This document shows, one piece after another, positions 45,022 through 56,947 of a stretch of DNA of 64,000 bases. This stretch comes from Gigaspora rosea (Eukaryota > Glomeromycota > Glomeromycetes > Diversisporales > Gigasporaceae), in contig QKWP01000127.1 of NCBI GenBank assembly GCA_003550325.1, positions 241,125-305,124 on the forward strand, written 5' to 3'. Every line of letters starts with the position of its first letter. Position 1 is the stretch's first letter. The notes under the pieces were generated by a model, which was not told the origin of the DNA, did no database searches, and saw only the letters and a list, made by a program, of their open reading frames with translations. Position numbers and translations under genes: made by a program.

Positions 45022-47011
45022 TATTATAATCTTTATGTTTACAGAACTTTACTACTTTATTTTATCTTGGTTGTGTTTATATTATTCTGGTAACAATGTT
45101 CAAAAGCGTACGTAGCTTTGACATGACCCATATCCGCAGGTTTTCGATAATTATCGAATACCTTGGGTTTATGCTTTTCAATCCCAGTTTCGTTCTGATT
45201 AGAGTTAACGAGATTGTTCACTCCTTCAACACAACCCATCTTTACTGACTTTTGATAATGAACAAGTGCTCGGTGTTCATCCTCTTCGACTCAAGACCCA
45301 GCCACTTTTCCTCGGTCGAATACTAATACATTACCATCATTATCATATTTTGACGCGGTCGCTTCGTTATTAAGATCTGCCATCTACAGTTCATTGTTAG
45401 CATTATTAGGGAAACTTTTATCTATGGACTTCTGGTATTTATACTTTCGAGGCTTATCATTTTTTTCTTCCATGTTTTTTTGTAGTGAACAAACAAAGTC
45501 ACATGTGCCAAGAGTATAATTTATTTTCGCGGGTCTTTGATAACCATCGAATGCTTTTTGTTTTTCTTTTTTAACTCCAATCTCATTTTGGTAACAATAA
45601 AAGATTCCGGAAGAAATAGGTACCGGTATGTCGTTATTATTTGACATTTTTTGTACATCCTTTTCAATTTCAATCTCATTTTGATAGCCATATTCAAAGT
45701 CAAATAAACTTCAGATGTCCCTTAATGGCTCATCTGGATCACTCCTTGTCCTACGACCATTATTGCCCTTGATTTGATGGTTTGTGACCTTTTCATCTAA
45801 AACTCCACATTTTTTGCCTACTAACCCTTCATTTCCAGGTCTTAGTTTCTTTTTCAAAACCTCTTCCTGCGGTTTATTGTCAAGATCAGCCACTACAGGT
45901 GAGTCAACGAACTTTATTTTCTTTTCTTCTTTCATTATATTTTTGCCTTTGTGACAACTTGTTTCGTTTGGAATAGCAGTAGTTGGCCTAGCCCAATTCA
46001 AAGAACGTTCAACTCTTTCTTGGCTGACTGTATTATGTGAAGGCAGGACATTACTGCTATTATCCTTGATGGCTGAAACAACCTCCTGCAATAAAAAATC
46101 ATTTGTTCCATTGGACTACTCTCTACAGGCGGTGTCAGAGGAGGCACTACTTGAGTCAACTGTAGGGAAGCTACCATTATGCTAGATGTCATATTACAAG
46201 CTGCAAGAGTGCCATATGCAGCAGAGTAACGCGCAATCATTATTTCGCAGTTTCGGGCCTTTTCTATAACTTCAAAAAGGGTACTCGATATAAACGGTCA
46301 GACGGTCAACAGCAAATCGGGACAGAGGCCTTGCACAAACTTTTCCACCTTCATACTCTTAGAGTACTGGTCTCCAACTCTTTCTAATCGATGAAATAAC
46401 ATCAATATATCGGTGCCGTATTGCTTAACCGTTTCTAAGGCACCTTGCCTTCGACTTAATAGGTTCGTGTTCCACTGGGCCATCAAAGTCGGCGTACAAA
46501 AATTCAAGAGAAACTGGTGAACGAAACTTCGGTCTTGGTCATACTTATTAACCTAGTACAAAATCCTTGGTTCTCTTTTTCTTTGATCCTCCCACCAATA
46601 TGCAGCCAGGCCCGTTAAATTGGCACTTCCAACAGCGAGCTTTCTTGCGCCCACAATTTTATTCGCCTCGAAGGCGCTGTTAACCAAACCTAGCCATTTG
46701 ACAGGGTACTGATTTCCTCCTGCATAGGTTGGGATCTTCACAAAAATTTGTTCCTCTAAATTCGTTTGGGATTCTTGTGTTTGATTCAAAACGTTCACCA
46801 TTTCTTGAAACAGTTGTTGGAGTTGGTAATTCGAATTGTTGGGTTGTTTTTATTTTCAAACCCATTATTGTTCACATTGGGGCTTCCGTTTCCATAAACC
46901 ATACTAACATTAGTTAATAGATTCGACATGCTTTTCTACATACTTAATACCGTTTTTTATAAGAAGGCGTGTTGGGATATAATGATCATTCCACACAACT
47001 GGCACCAAAAA

Positions 47012-47529
47012 TGTTGTGGCAAGAGAGAGACTTTCTAAACTCATGTGCCAAATTTAGCTACTGGGCCACAATCATTAAAGGTTTGGAAATTTATAAATGA
47101 AGGTACTTTAATTATTAAATATTTTGGGAAAGCGATTTATTAGATTTATTTGGGAGAGCGATTTATATACATGTGAGTAAGGAAAGTATCTATCTAAAAT
47201 TAAAAAGAAACACTATCTGCTCCTTCTCTACATAAAGCGATTCTTTTATATTTCTACCAGAATTACCCAATTACCAAATATGAGGTAAGAGCTATGAATA
47301 TTTACAGAAAATGTGGTAATAGGAATTTACTACACAGAAATGTAGTAATGGGAAAAAAATGAAGTAATGGTTCGCGAAAAAATGTAGTCACTGAATCGGG
47401 TAATGTACGATCATCAAAATGTAGTAATCGATGCGGGTAACCGATCGATCTTCAAATGTAATCATTAGTCTCGTGATTAAAAGCCGGTCTAAAATCGATC
47501 CCTATCGGCATAGACAAAAATTTCGAACA
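47012..47529 (-). repeat. 5' LTR
   Basis: Homologous to 43643-44133. It includes a ~27-base internal duplication around TTTGGGA(A/G)AGCGATTTAT that the other LTR lacks. In element orientation it starts TGTTCGAAAT and ends CCACAACA. Confidence 0.85.
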
Positions 47530-47963
47530 ACACCGGTATACAATACTATTATAATTAATAGTTGTTAATAAATTTGAATTGTGATACTATTTTTAATTAT
47601 AATTTCTTATTACTATATTAGTTTTAATATTTGATTACAGGTTAAATAACCAATCAAAAATTATTAAAGTACACTAACTTGATTATTTACTTTATTGCTA
47701 TATTTGTTTTAGTATACTAATCATATTTTGGTTATAACTATGCTCTTATTGGTTAGCGGACCAAGATAAAACTATGAACTACAAGAATCACTAAGGAAAT
47801 TAGTAATTATTAGATAATCTGGTGGTAAAAATTCCAACTAAAACTTTATAAAAAATAGAAAAAACTAAAAATTGATCATCTAAATCTTTGGTGGGATAGA
47901 ATTTTTCTTAATATTTGCTGATATAATTGCTATTTTTATAAATCTTATATTTTTTTATTTATT
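47530..47963. other. AT-rich DNA, nothing recognised
   Basis: The right target-site copy of the LTR retrotransposon is followed by AT-rich non-coding sequence up to the hAT-type element. Confidence 0.4.
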
Positions 47964-47971
47964 GTAGAACC

Positions 47972-48628
47972 TAGTGAATTGACCCATCTAAAAAATTTAC
48001 ACCTGGGTCACCTGATGGGTAGACAATGTGCCACTCAAGTGGAAATGGGTCAGTCCAAAAAAAGGTACCACCTGTGTCACCCAACTGTGACCCGACAGGT
48101 GCCGTCAAGTACTTGAGCAATTAAAAAAATCTCAGGTGGGTAATATGATTAGTGATTTGACCTAAGTGTGTTAATGAGTTAACCTATAGTTGGTGATAGG
48201 ATTAATTTTACAAATTAATATGATTACGGCATTGCCGTATTTTTTGCTGTAATTCCTGTAAGCTGTAAAGCCATAATGCCGTAATGCTGTAAAGTCGTAA
48301 TGCTATAAAGCTGTAATGCCATAATGCCGTAATGCAAAAATACTATCTGCAATAATACTGTTTATTAAAATTCTGTACTGCATATGGTTTTCTTTAAATA
48401 ATTTACTATTAAATATTTTTAGATTTTGATTCTGTCGATTTCACAAATTTGCATTAATTTGTATCAGGTCTCTGCCTGTGGATGAGCCATGACGGGTCAC
48501 CTGTGGGTTGACCCATGGTTCACCTGTGGGTTGACCCACCCATTCTCACTCAGGCTGTTACAACTTGACCTGGGTCACTCACCCACCCGCGGGTGATCCG
48601 GGTGACACCCACCTGGGTCAAAACACTA
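47972..48628. mobile_element. hAT-type non-autonomous element with GGGTCACC subterminal repeats
   Basis: The flanks GTAGAACC (47964-47971) and TTAGAACC (48629-48636) match at 7 of 8 bases. Read inward, the ends are TAGTGAATTGACCCA and TAGTGTTTTGACCCA. Many CACCTGGGTCA / TGACCCAC motifs crowd both ends, while the middle is AT-rich and holds a minisatellite. hAT assignment rests on the 8-bp duplication and YAGTG ends. No transposase. Confidence 0.75.
48225..48345. repeat. CCGTAATGCTGTAAAG minisatellite
   Basis: About seven degenerate 8-16 base units combining GCCGTAATGC and TGTAAAGC variants, in the middle of the hAT-type element. Confidence 0.75.
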
Positions 48629-48886
48629 TTAGAACCTTCTAATTACTAAAAAAATATACAAAAACTCAACCATTTTGATAGTTATTTAAGAATTTGTAGA
48701 ATAATAATTTAACAAAAAAATTAGCACTTACTTTACAAATCAAATCAAAAACTAGTATAATTTAAAGTTAAAATATAGAAATTAAGTTTTCAAAAATAAA
48801 TATTTCTTTTATATACAAATATGCTATTGTAGTAAATTAGATTTATACACAAATTATGATATTACAGATATGGATAATATTCAAAT

Positions 48887-49110
48887 AACCAGGACTCTAA
48901 ACATTTCTCATTTAGATTATAACTAAATTTTGGCCAATATTGATCTAATTTGCTAAAAATAACAAAAATATTTACTTAAATAACTTGCTGTTCAGTTATC
49001 TGAATTGAATAAACTTTTTTTTTAGATGCACCTTACTAAGTGCTTACCAGAAATGTAATCATGCAAATTGACAGAGTGTATGATTACTTGCTATCTAGAA
49101 TAGCATTCGC
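48887..49110. repeat. Decayed R2 fragment
   Basis: Begins AGGACTCTAAACATT and runs through ATTGAATAAACTTTTTTTTT and AGATGCACCTTACTAAGTGC, matching one half of the R2 foldback at 37903-38188. Confidence 0.5.
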
Positions 49111-49289
49111 AAAATCTTGCATTTTATTGGACATTAAAAATTTATAATTTCATATATCAATGTGCTATGCTAGTATAATATACTTTTACTATTCATGTAT
49201 GTGCATACTAGTGATTTATACTCAACTTTTTCTATATTTAGTTAGTATTATTATTTTGTCATTATTTTGTAACATAGTCGGGTGAATAA

Positions 49290-49455
49290 ATCTTCAAATG
49301 GGTAATCAAATATCCAAATTAGTGATCAAAGCCCCAAAATGGGTAATCAAATCTCCAAACTGGTAATCAAATCTCCAAATAGGTGATCAATTACTTATTT
49401 GGAGATTTGATCATCTATTTGGAGATTTGAATCTCCAAACGAGTGATTAAAGCTC
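49290..49455. repeat. TCAAATCTCCAAA tandem array with inverted tail
   Basis: About six ~20-base units of the form GGTAATCAAATCTCCAAA are followed by two inverted units (ATTTGGAGATTTGAT) and then one in the original orientation. Only slightly degenerate. Confidence 0.8.
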
Positions 49456-50630
49456 CCATACGAATTAAAAGTATATTAGGTAAGGTTTTAGATTATGGAG
49501 GAAGAACAAGTAGAGTTGTAAATAGTATTTCTGCAATAATTCAATATATTGATTCATATTAATAAAGAGGACCCTTATACCTGTAATTATGTGTGTTAGT
49601 TATCGTTTTAAACTATTTAACCTTAATCACAATTTGTTCATAATTGAACTAAACCAGTCCAATTCCATCAAGCTTTCCCAACTAATCGTAATACCAGATT
49701 TAGTATTTGTATTATTCTGAGAATGCAGTAATATGTATCATCTAGTAAAACGAAATTAGGTAAAATATTCTCTATCACTATCAGACTGCTTTAAGAGTCA
49801 AATTGTATCTATTTGATTTTATTGAATTTTTACTTAATATTCTATTCAGTTGAATCTAATTACCAAAAATTACTTCACAAACAACTTAGTTTGCAGAGAA
49901 TTTAATTATAGATAAGATTCTTTTACAATCGATTTATTCACAAACAGGTTTGTTTTATTGGTAGTTATTTCAATGATATCAGATTTCACAAACAAATTAA
50001 TTCTAGTTATTGTTGTTAGAAATAAGTTTAAATTTACTGTAAATTCTTAAAATAGCAGTTATGGACATTGTTTTGAGAATATATAGTAAAGCTGATGCAA
50101 TTTATAAAGAAATTATTAGCTAAATATATTGTCAACAAAATAAATTTGTTTGTGAATTAACCATCTGTAGAATAATCTTGTTTATAAATTAATTGTCTAT
50201 GAACCAAATTGTCTATAAAGTGATTGTTAATAAAGCGAAAAGTGCAAAGATAGAATGAAAATAAATTTGAGCAGCTTATTTGGTAATATCATCGACCAGA
50301 ATTATAACAAGTATTATAATATTGGGCAACAGTATTGTGATCATTGATCACTATAACAAAGACGTTTTATTAGTAGAATTTAAGATTTTATTCTATTATA
50401 GAGAATTATAAGTGTTATACAATATATATAATCGCAAAATTAATATAAATAGAAAAGAGCAAAAGTTAGTCTTTTGACTGTAACAAATAAAGAGAAGAGA
50501 AGCATATAGTAAAAATACTTTAGTCTGAAAGTTGTTTTAGTATGTGTCTTGTTCCAAGTGAGACATTTATAAATCAATAACTAGTTGAGCAAGATAACAG
50601 TTATATCACGTTTCTGGTTTTAGTACATTT
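49456..50630. other. AT-rich DNA, nothing recognised
   Basis: No coding frame or element ends. It ends at an orphan element-C-like terminus (GCATCACGCAGCTACCCTAA, 50631-50650). Confidence 0.4.
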
Positions 50631-50654
50631 GCATCACGCAGCTACCCTAATTAT

Positions 50655-50892
50655 TTTAAAAAAAAGATCATTCAAATTGAACTACTAGATACCAATATAA
50701 TTGCCAAAAACTGTTTTTTTGCTTCTTAAATTTTGGAGGTTCTTGCTGAAATATGTAATGTATAATCTGTGTATTAAATGTCCAGGGTCCTGAATGACCT
50801 ACTGGTTGACCACTTGGGTAGCTATAATTTCAAACTGGGTCATTTGCTCACCCACAAGTAACTCAGGTAAGGCCTATCTGAGTTGGAACACT
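50655..50892. repeat. Inverted R2 half-copy plus hAT-type terminus
   Basis: 50655-50795 is the reverse complement of the left half of R2 (GAAGCAAAAAAACAGTTTT block). 50796-50892 carries GGGTCATTTGCTCACCCAC and ends TTGGAACACTAG, like the right end of the element at 47972-48628. Both are truncated. Confidence 0.5.
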
Positions 50893-51276
50893 AGTACTAT
50901 AGTTTCTAGTATGGTAAATAAATTACCTGTTTCTGATTCAATTTGATGATCTGATTATTTAAGATATTAAGCATACCAAAAATATCAATATATTAAATAT
51001 ATCAAAAATATCAATGATATTAAAGAACTTAAAAATATCAGAAATATCAAATATATTAAATATATTTGATATATCAAGTCTAAAAAACCTGTTAAATCTT
51101 TAAAAGTTAGTAATATTAGCTATGGAATCAATAGGTAGAAAGTATAAAAACAATATCTTTTGTTTCCACAAAAGGTAAGTTAAAAAAAGTTTAGAAGTTC
51201 AAGAATTCAAAAATTCGAAATAGATAGAGTTCAATATAGTCAAGTAATAACCTTTAAAACTAGAGTAGAAGTATTA

Positions 51277-51441
51277 GAGGCATGCCATTTATTATGTAAT
51301 TTTTACTATGGATACATGGTCAGAGGTAGTGATTACATCTATATATTATATTAACTAATTAGTATTAAATAAAATGATTATACTATACATGGATAGAGTG
51401 GCTACTAAGTAAAAAATATTACATAATAAATAGTATGCCCT
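51277..51441. mobile_element. PIF/Harbinger-like MITE
   Basis: TTA at 51274-51276 and 51442-51444; the copy at 31 kb shows the uninterrupted site. Read inward, the ends are GAGGCATGCCATTTATTATG and AGGGCATACTATTTATTATG. 165 bp, non-coding. Confidence 0.85.
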
Positions 51442-51486
51442 TTATTGTTAGTAATTCCTTCTGATATATAATTAAATAAACTGTTA

Positions 51487-51668
51487 CCAGTAATTCTCAT
51501 TAATATCAACCCATTTGAACCTGTTTTAAATCATATTAATAGTAGTATTAATGAGAGTTCATATTAAAGTTAATATATATAAGAGAATTTTAATATATAA
51601 AAATTCATAAAAATTTGGTTTGTGGCTTAGATTGATATTATTGAAGTTGATATTAATGGAGTTATCTG
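51487..51668. mobile_element. Tc1/mariner-like MITE
   Basis: TA flanks it (51485-51486 and 51669-51670). Read inward, the ends are CCAGTAATTCTCATTAATAT and CAGATAACTCCATTAATATC. Comparison with repeat E copy 1 (AATAAACTGTATTTAG) confirms the insertion. 182 bp. Confidence 0.75.
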
Positions 51669-51885
51669 TATTATTATAAACTAATAAACCTTCTGATATA
51701 TGAAATTGTATTAAATTTCAAAATCCCATAACCTTGTATAAGAGCTTTGTAATATAATTTAGAGCTCTATTTCAACCCTAATTACTCAGACCAAGTCAAT
51801 TCACAACTTAATCATTGCCTTATTACATTATTAGGATTGAGTTAGAGTAGAGTAGTTATAGTTAGTAATGTACAGTAGTTATATT

Positions 51886-52092
51886 TAGGCAAAGGGTACA
51901 TTTCAAATTTTCACACTATGCAGAAGTATGCATTTAAAGAGGTTTTCAATTTAGAGATTGTTTTAGAGAGGTCTAACTATATTGTGAATTACTATAAAAA
52001 AATTCTGTTATAAACCTATTTACTATAATACACTATAAGGTTGTGATAGTTTGCATTAAAATAATTATATTTCTACTATAAGATATATAAAA
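51886..52092. other. Short spacer, related to the periodic repeat
   Basis: Contains TTTGCATTAAAATAATTAT and TTCTGTTATAAACC motifs reminiscent of the periodic repeat at 13440-17640. Confidence 0.35.
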
Positions 52093-54705
52093 GTACCAGT
52101 ACGGTTCCGTTCAACTTTTTGGTGGCCTATATTTTTTCCTGTTTTAGAAGGCATTATGGTTATCCCTTTTTTTTCTGTTTATGGTATCATTCAAGATCGT
52201 GAGAAGCTATGTAATTTTAATTCATGTACGGTTTAATACTAGTACCATATGCTGATTTTCACAAAATCCTGTTTTGGTAAGAGTAGTAAATTTCATTTAT
52301 TCATTTTTAGAAGGAAATAAGATTTTTGCATATACCCCACATGTAGTTGCGCTTTATGATATAATACTGACATCACTGATTAATTATTAATTATATATGA
52401 TGCAAATACGATCTATTATAGTTAAAGATGGTGAGAACATATACCAGTACGATCACCTGGAATGTGCGACATGAAATGTCGTAGGAGTAATGATTCATTT
52501 TTGGAAGAGTTGCATCTAGATCACGTTATATGATGCAAATCTGACGCAACTGATTATTATAGTTCAAAATGGTACTATATAATTTTAATTTAGTTCGTAA
52601 AATACAAATTTACGAATCTGCTCCTGTTTGCTCTAATTGCTAATCTTACTAACTTATTTAAGCAAAAAAAATGCATAAAAAAAGCAACCTTAAATATTAC
52701 AACTGTTATCATATTGTATATAGTCTCAAGTTACTTAATACTCAGTGTTTTGAGCTGGGCCATATTGAGCTGAGCACTATCGTGAAAAAATCATCGTTGA
52801 TATTATATTATTGTAATAATAATAAAAAATAATTGCACTTTGATGTTTATGATTTGATATATCCAAAAACTATAGTCAGACCGTGAGAAAATTTAATGTC
52901 GTAATAAGTTCGTCATAATTCGTAATTCTAATAATCAGTTATCAACTATTTATATTTATTTTTTTATTTTTAAAAAAAATCACCTTTCAATCATTATGCG
53001 CACTTTGTATCTTTGAAATTTAACAAGTAGACTTCCGTTCGTTATGCGCACATTTTTATCTTTGTAACTGAGATATGGATAACATTAAATAACATGCGTT
53101 AGTGGGTCATATATTGTATCTCGCCAGAATAGTAAGGTTTATAACAACTCGTGATAGAAACTATAATAATTTCGACAAAAACTAATTCAATCCCACCCAC
53201 ATATGGGCTGCCATCAATAGAAATAAGGTAGTCGATATTTTAAAAAAGATCAATACCTTTACTTTCACAGCTCATATCTCAATGAATATTGAAGCTAACT
53301 TGATGATTTAATATTTATAAGAAAGCCTTATTGTAGGCTTTCTTACGAATATTAAATCATCAAGATAGCTTAATATTTAATGAGATATAAGCTGTGAAAG
53401 TGAAGATATTTATTTTTTTTTAAATGTCAATCGTTATTGACAGGACCCATATTATGATCAATAGAATAACGAGCAAGATTTCTATGAGAGTTTTTACAGT
53501 AATTATTGATAGAAGCTACAATAATTTTGATACAAACTCAGCCCTAAAACGTATATCTGTTGGTAAGTTCATAATAGAATTTTTTATAGAAATTCAAAAT
53601 AGAAATTACGATACCTTTAATACAAACTAATTCACCTTTACAATGGCTTTTTCATAATAACATGCCACAAGTCACTGAATAATGACTAAGGTAATAAATT
53701 TTTTAAAGTAACTAAGGATGCCCTTAATACAAGTTGACACAATTTTAACTGCACTCTGTGAATACTGAATAGCGAGGGGATTTTGTAAACTCAAGTATAA
53801 AATTTTTGAGATTCTTAAAACTTCTAAGTATCTTTCTATTCTTTTGATTTTAATTTGTTACTGCCGATCTATTACTAAAAATTTCAACTAATAAAAAAAA
53901 GTAACAATTCAACACAGCCAGATTTTGGCCTTTGCTACTCCACTCGAATTTTATTATAGCAAAGGGTAGCATGTATATCATAATATATGAAATAACGCGT
54001 TCTGATAACACGTATGTATGCATTACACAGGTGTTGATTCTTGATACGTGTTGGCTCATTTCGTGGGAGCAAAGAATTGGTAAATGATTTTTTTTTTTTA
54101 AAAAAAAGAGCAATATCTCGTAATTTACTAATGAAACTTCTGTATCAACAAAAAAAATTCCTTACAAAATTATACTTTATATGCAGTTAGCTTGATTATC
54201 TTATATTGATCATGTAAATTTATTGTTTTAATAGTTAATCCACGTCATTATCGTGGTAGAATGTGGACTCATATTCATTAACTGTGCAAAGCATCAACTA
54301 GCAAACTGCTGCAAAGCCAGAGTCACTTAAGATCCAATTGGCACGAGCATAAAGTCACACACAGTAAACAGAATCCCAGACATACCTGTACAAATCAAGT
54401 TCTTGACCTGTGTCACAAAGACCCATGCCTATCCAAAGACCAATTTTCGAATAGGGAAGTATATAATCAGTATAAAGTTTAATTAATAGTGTATTTCGAA
54501 AAAATACATGTAATTAACATAATTATTTAAATTCTATTCACTTTAATAATTATCGGGCTTTTCAATTACATTTGTATCAGTCAGGTAGATCAAATAGATT
54601 GAGACCAGTAAAAATATAATTGAAAGCCGGTGAAAAGTTTTCCCTTACCTAGCACACGTGATCGTACTGGTCCTGTGCGGCATCACATATGGCGCAGATA
54701 CCTAA
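52093..54705 (+). mobile_element. Element C, copy 2
   Basis: Co-linear with 14466-16867 across most of its length, with block indels. It starts ACCAGTACGGTTCCG, contains the duplicated CATATACCCC...CTGATTAATTATTA module, the foldback at 53266-53405 and the AATCACCTTTCAATCATTATG stretch, and ends GATCGTACTGGTCC...GCGCAGATACC. The copies are old enough to have many substitutions, and no shared open frame survives, so a protein-coding role is unlikely. Confidence 0.65.
53266..53405. repeat. ~140-bp foldback inside element C copy 2
   Basis: Arms run from TTTCACAGCTCATATCTCA on the left to TGAGATATAAGCTGTGAAAG on the right and meet at AAGAAAGCCTTATTGTAGGC. The arms are nearly perfect complements. 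Confidence 0.85.
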
Positions 54706-55226
54706 TTAATTAACTTTGGCAATATATAGCATGTTACTCATTAATGCATGTTATTAAGATTAAGTTAATCAAATATCCACAAAATACATATAACAAACCA
54801 AAATTGATTTTTAAAAATTCATATATAACAATTGAGAATATGAATAATAATAACCATATTCTTGATTTTCATACTTCAATTTTTGCACATTGATTATTAA
54901 TTCATTGATTATAAATTATAACAAACCTGTTATAACATAAATCATTTGTATAATATAATATAAAAGATTATCTGATATTAAAGTCATAAGTTCATGCACA
55001 TTTGTATAGCATTATATTGAATTTTACAGAAAAGTCACTAAAATTCTAGATCATATACATCTGATCTAGGTCAGCATTTAGCCCTAGCTTTTAGTAGATT
55101 CTATAGCAAAATTTTTAGTAGGCATTTTTTACTTAATAAATGGAAATAATTTTATTAGTAAAATTTTTTTATGTTTTTGGGGCAAAATTGATCTATTCTG
55201 ATCTAGCTGACCATGATTCTGATGCA
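54706..55226. other. AT-rich DNA, nothing recognised
   Basis: No frames, RNA genes or element ends supported. Confidence 0.4.
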
Positions 55227-55234
55227 CTTCAAAA

Positions 55235-56650
55235 TAGTGATGGTAAATGACCTGAAATGACCCAAATGACCCAAATGACAAATGACCAGTCATTGGGTCA
55301 TTTCAAAGATGAAATGATCTAGTGGGTCACTTGAATTTGATTGGTGGATCGTGCAGGGTTATTAATTCGAATTTTGGCCTGAATTAAGCTTAATTTAGGC
55401 TAAGATTCTAAATCATATCCCTGCACATTATTTCGTGCTTATAAATATCTGCATATAAGTATCTGAATCTTTTTGTTTTTTTTTCTTTTTTTTTTTTTAC
55501 TACTAGGTTATTTTTTTATAGTGCTATTTCATAGTTACTGTCATCGTTGGTGCCGCCGTTGGTGTTTCATCGTTGGTATACCCGTCGGTGTTGAAATTAG
55601 TGTTGTTGGTATCATCATAATTAGGTTTTAGTTGAGGTGTACTTGTCATGTTTTTTGTGTTTCACTTTTGTTTTGCTACGTTATTGGTGTTATTGTACGG
55701 TAAGTAATGACGTAGGGGTTTTTTATAGTCGCACTTTTGGACTGTTGTTTCGTCGATAAGTATAGACTTTTTTTTTGCCATATTACAATTTCTTCTTTCA
55801 TTAACCAGTTTTCTTTTTGCAGCTATCATTTCTTTGTTTGCAGGTGGGTTGTATTCGATATTACTGTTTCTTCGAATCGTCATTCGTCATTGATGTCGTA
55901 TATAGTTCGCCCTTTTGTGGAGCCATTGTTTGCTAGTGATCTGGTATCACTTATTTTCTGGATGCGTCGTTTGCTGGTGAATGAAATTGTACGTGGTTTA
56001 CGAAGCATCATTTGCTGGGTAGCCATGTTAGTTAGTTATTTCATTACTTCATTGTTATCATCATTTTACGGTGTCTCTCTATTAGTATTATTGTTGAATG
56101 GTATTATGCTACATGTTATTGTATCCAAGATCGTGGATTAATTAACGATTGATGAGTAGCATTGGAGTTTAGTTTAGGGTAGGGAGAACAATTATGTTTC
56201 GGTTAGGTTAGTTTTAGATAAATTGTATTTTTGCAATGATAAGTAGACTTGGAGTTTAGTTTAGGATTAGGGTGAACGATAAGTTAGTGGTTAGGGTAGG
56301 TTTAGATAGAATGTAATTTTGCACGATGATAAATTTTAATAAAAATTTGTATATATCGATATAAGTAATTATGATGTAATATTCTTATTAATACTGTAAA
56401 CCGATTATTGGTTGATATGCGGATCATGTAGGAATTTCTCCAGTTAAAATTAGCAAGTTAAAAATTACACGATCGATTTTCATGACCAATAGGATGTCAA
56501 TTCTATATGTGAAATGACCAATGACTCTCAAATGACCGCGGTCATTTCCAAATAACCCAAAATTTGAATGATCTCAAATGACCAGTCATTTTGGGGTCAT
56601 TCGGTGTCATTTGAAAAATCGGCAAATGACCAGGTCATTTACTATCACTG
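55235..56650. mobile_element. hAT-type element with AAATGACC subterminal repeats
   Basis: CTTCAAAA flanks it exactly at 55227-55234 and 56651-56658. Read inward, the ends are TAGTGATGGTAAATGACC and CAGTGATAGTAAATGACC. At least ten AAATGACC/GGTCATTT motifs lie within 100-150 bases of either end, a pattern seen in transposase-binding subterminal regions of hAT elements. The interior (55520-56330) is less AT-rich than the surroundings. It has a plus-strand 134-codon frame (55737-56141) and minus-strand frames including 55662-55883 (73 codons), none resembling a hAT transposase. Probably non-autonomous; the interior may be captured sequence. Confidence 0.75.
55351..55426. mobile_element. Small foldback nested in the hAT-type element
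   Basis: Bounded by GTGCAGGG and CCCTGCAC, with the central palindrome TGAATTAAGCTTAATTTA shared with 37612-37727. Confidence 0.7.
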
Positions 56651-56947
56651 CTTCAAAATATCCTGACCTGGAATTTTGGTAACCCTCTGTATGAGTTCAT
56701 TATATTACAATTACAAAATTATACTTACAAAATTACATATATGCTATATATACAATTGTTACATGCACATTGATATATATATAACACATAATATGATTTT
56801 ACATTTCAACAAAACTATATATGCTTGGTTTAATTTATAAGTTATTCATGTTATATACACATATGACCATACTTGCATAAATACCAACTAAGAATCTATT
56901 TCAAATAAATAGACTAATATATGATACATATTGTAAAATAAGATTCT

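Larger units (their letters stand above)
43643..47529 (-). mobile_element. LTR retrotransposon with gag-like but no pol-like region
   Basis: Direct LTRs at 43643-44133 (3' LTR) and 47012-47529 (5' LTR), about 490 and 520 bp, differ at about 25 positions plus one short duplication, roughly 5%: an insertion of moderate age. A primer-binding site TGGTGCCAGTTGTGTGG (46991-47007, minus) lies next to the 5' LTR, and a polypurine tract CGGGGGAAGA (44134-44143) abuts the 3' LTR. ACCGG borders both sides as a probable 5-bp target duplication. The 5' third resembles a Ty3-type gag (capsid-like part about 46298-46800). No protease, reverse transcriptase or integrase is seen in the remainder, so the element looks non-autonomous. 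It is broken, with several breaks. Confidence 0.8.
50905..51885 (+). repeat. Long dispersed repeat E, copy 2, with two MITE insertions
   Basis: Matches 30230-31490: ATTACCTGTTTC, a TATA-like AAAGTATAAAAAC at about 51140, AATAAACTGT at about 51476, and GAGCTCTATTTC. Instead of the ATATCGAAC repeats of copy 1 it carries an ATATCAAAAATATCAA array (50960-51080). It is interrupted at 51277-51441 and 51487-51668. Confidence 0.6.

Noticed and set aside
49290-49455. CRISPR-like regular repeats
   Set aside because: The units are contiguous ~20-base tandem repeats without unique spacers, in a eukaryotic context.
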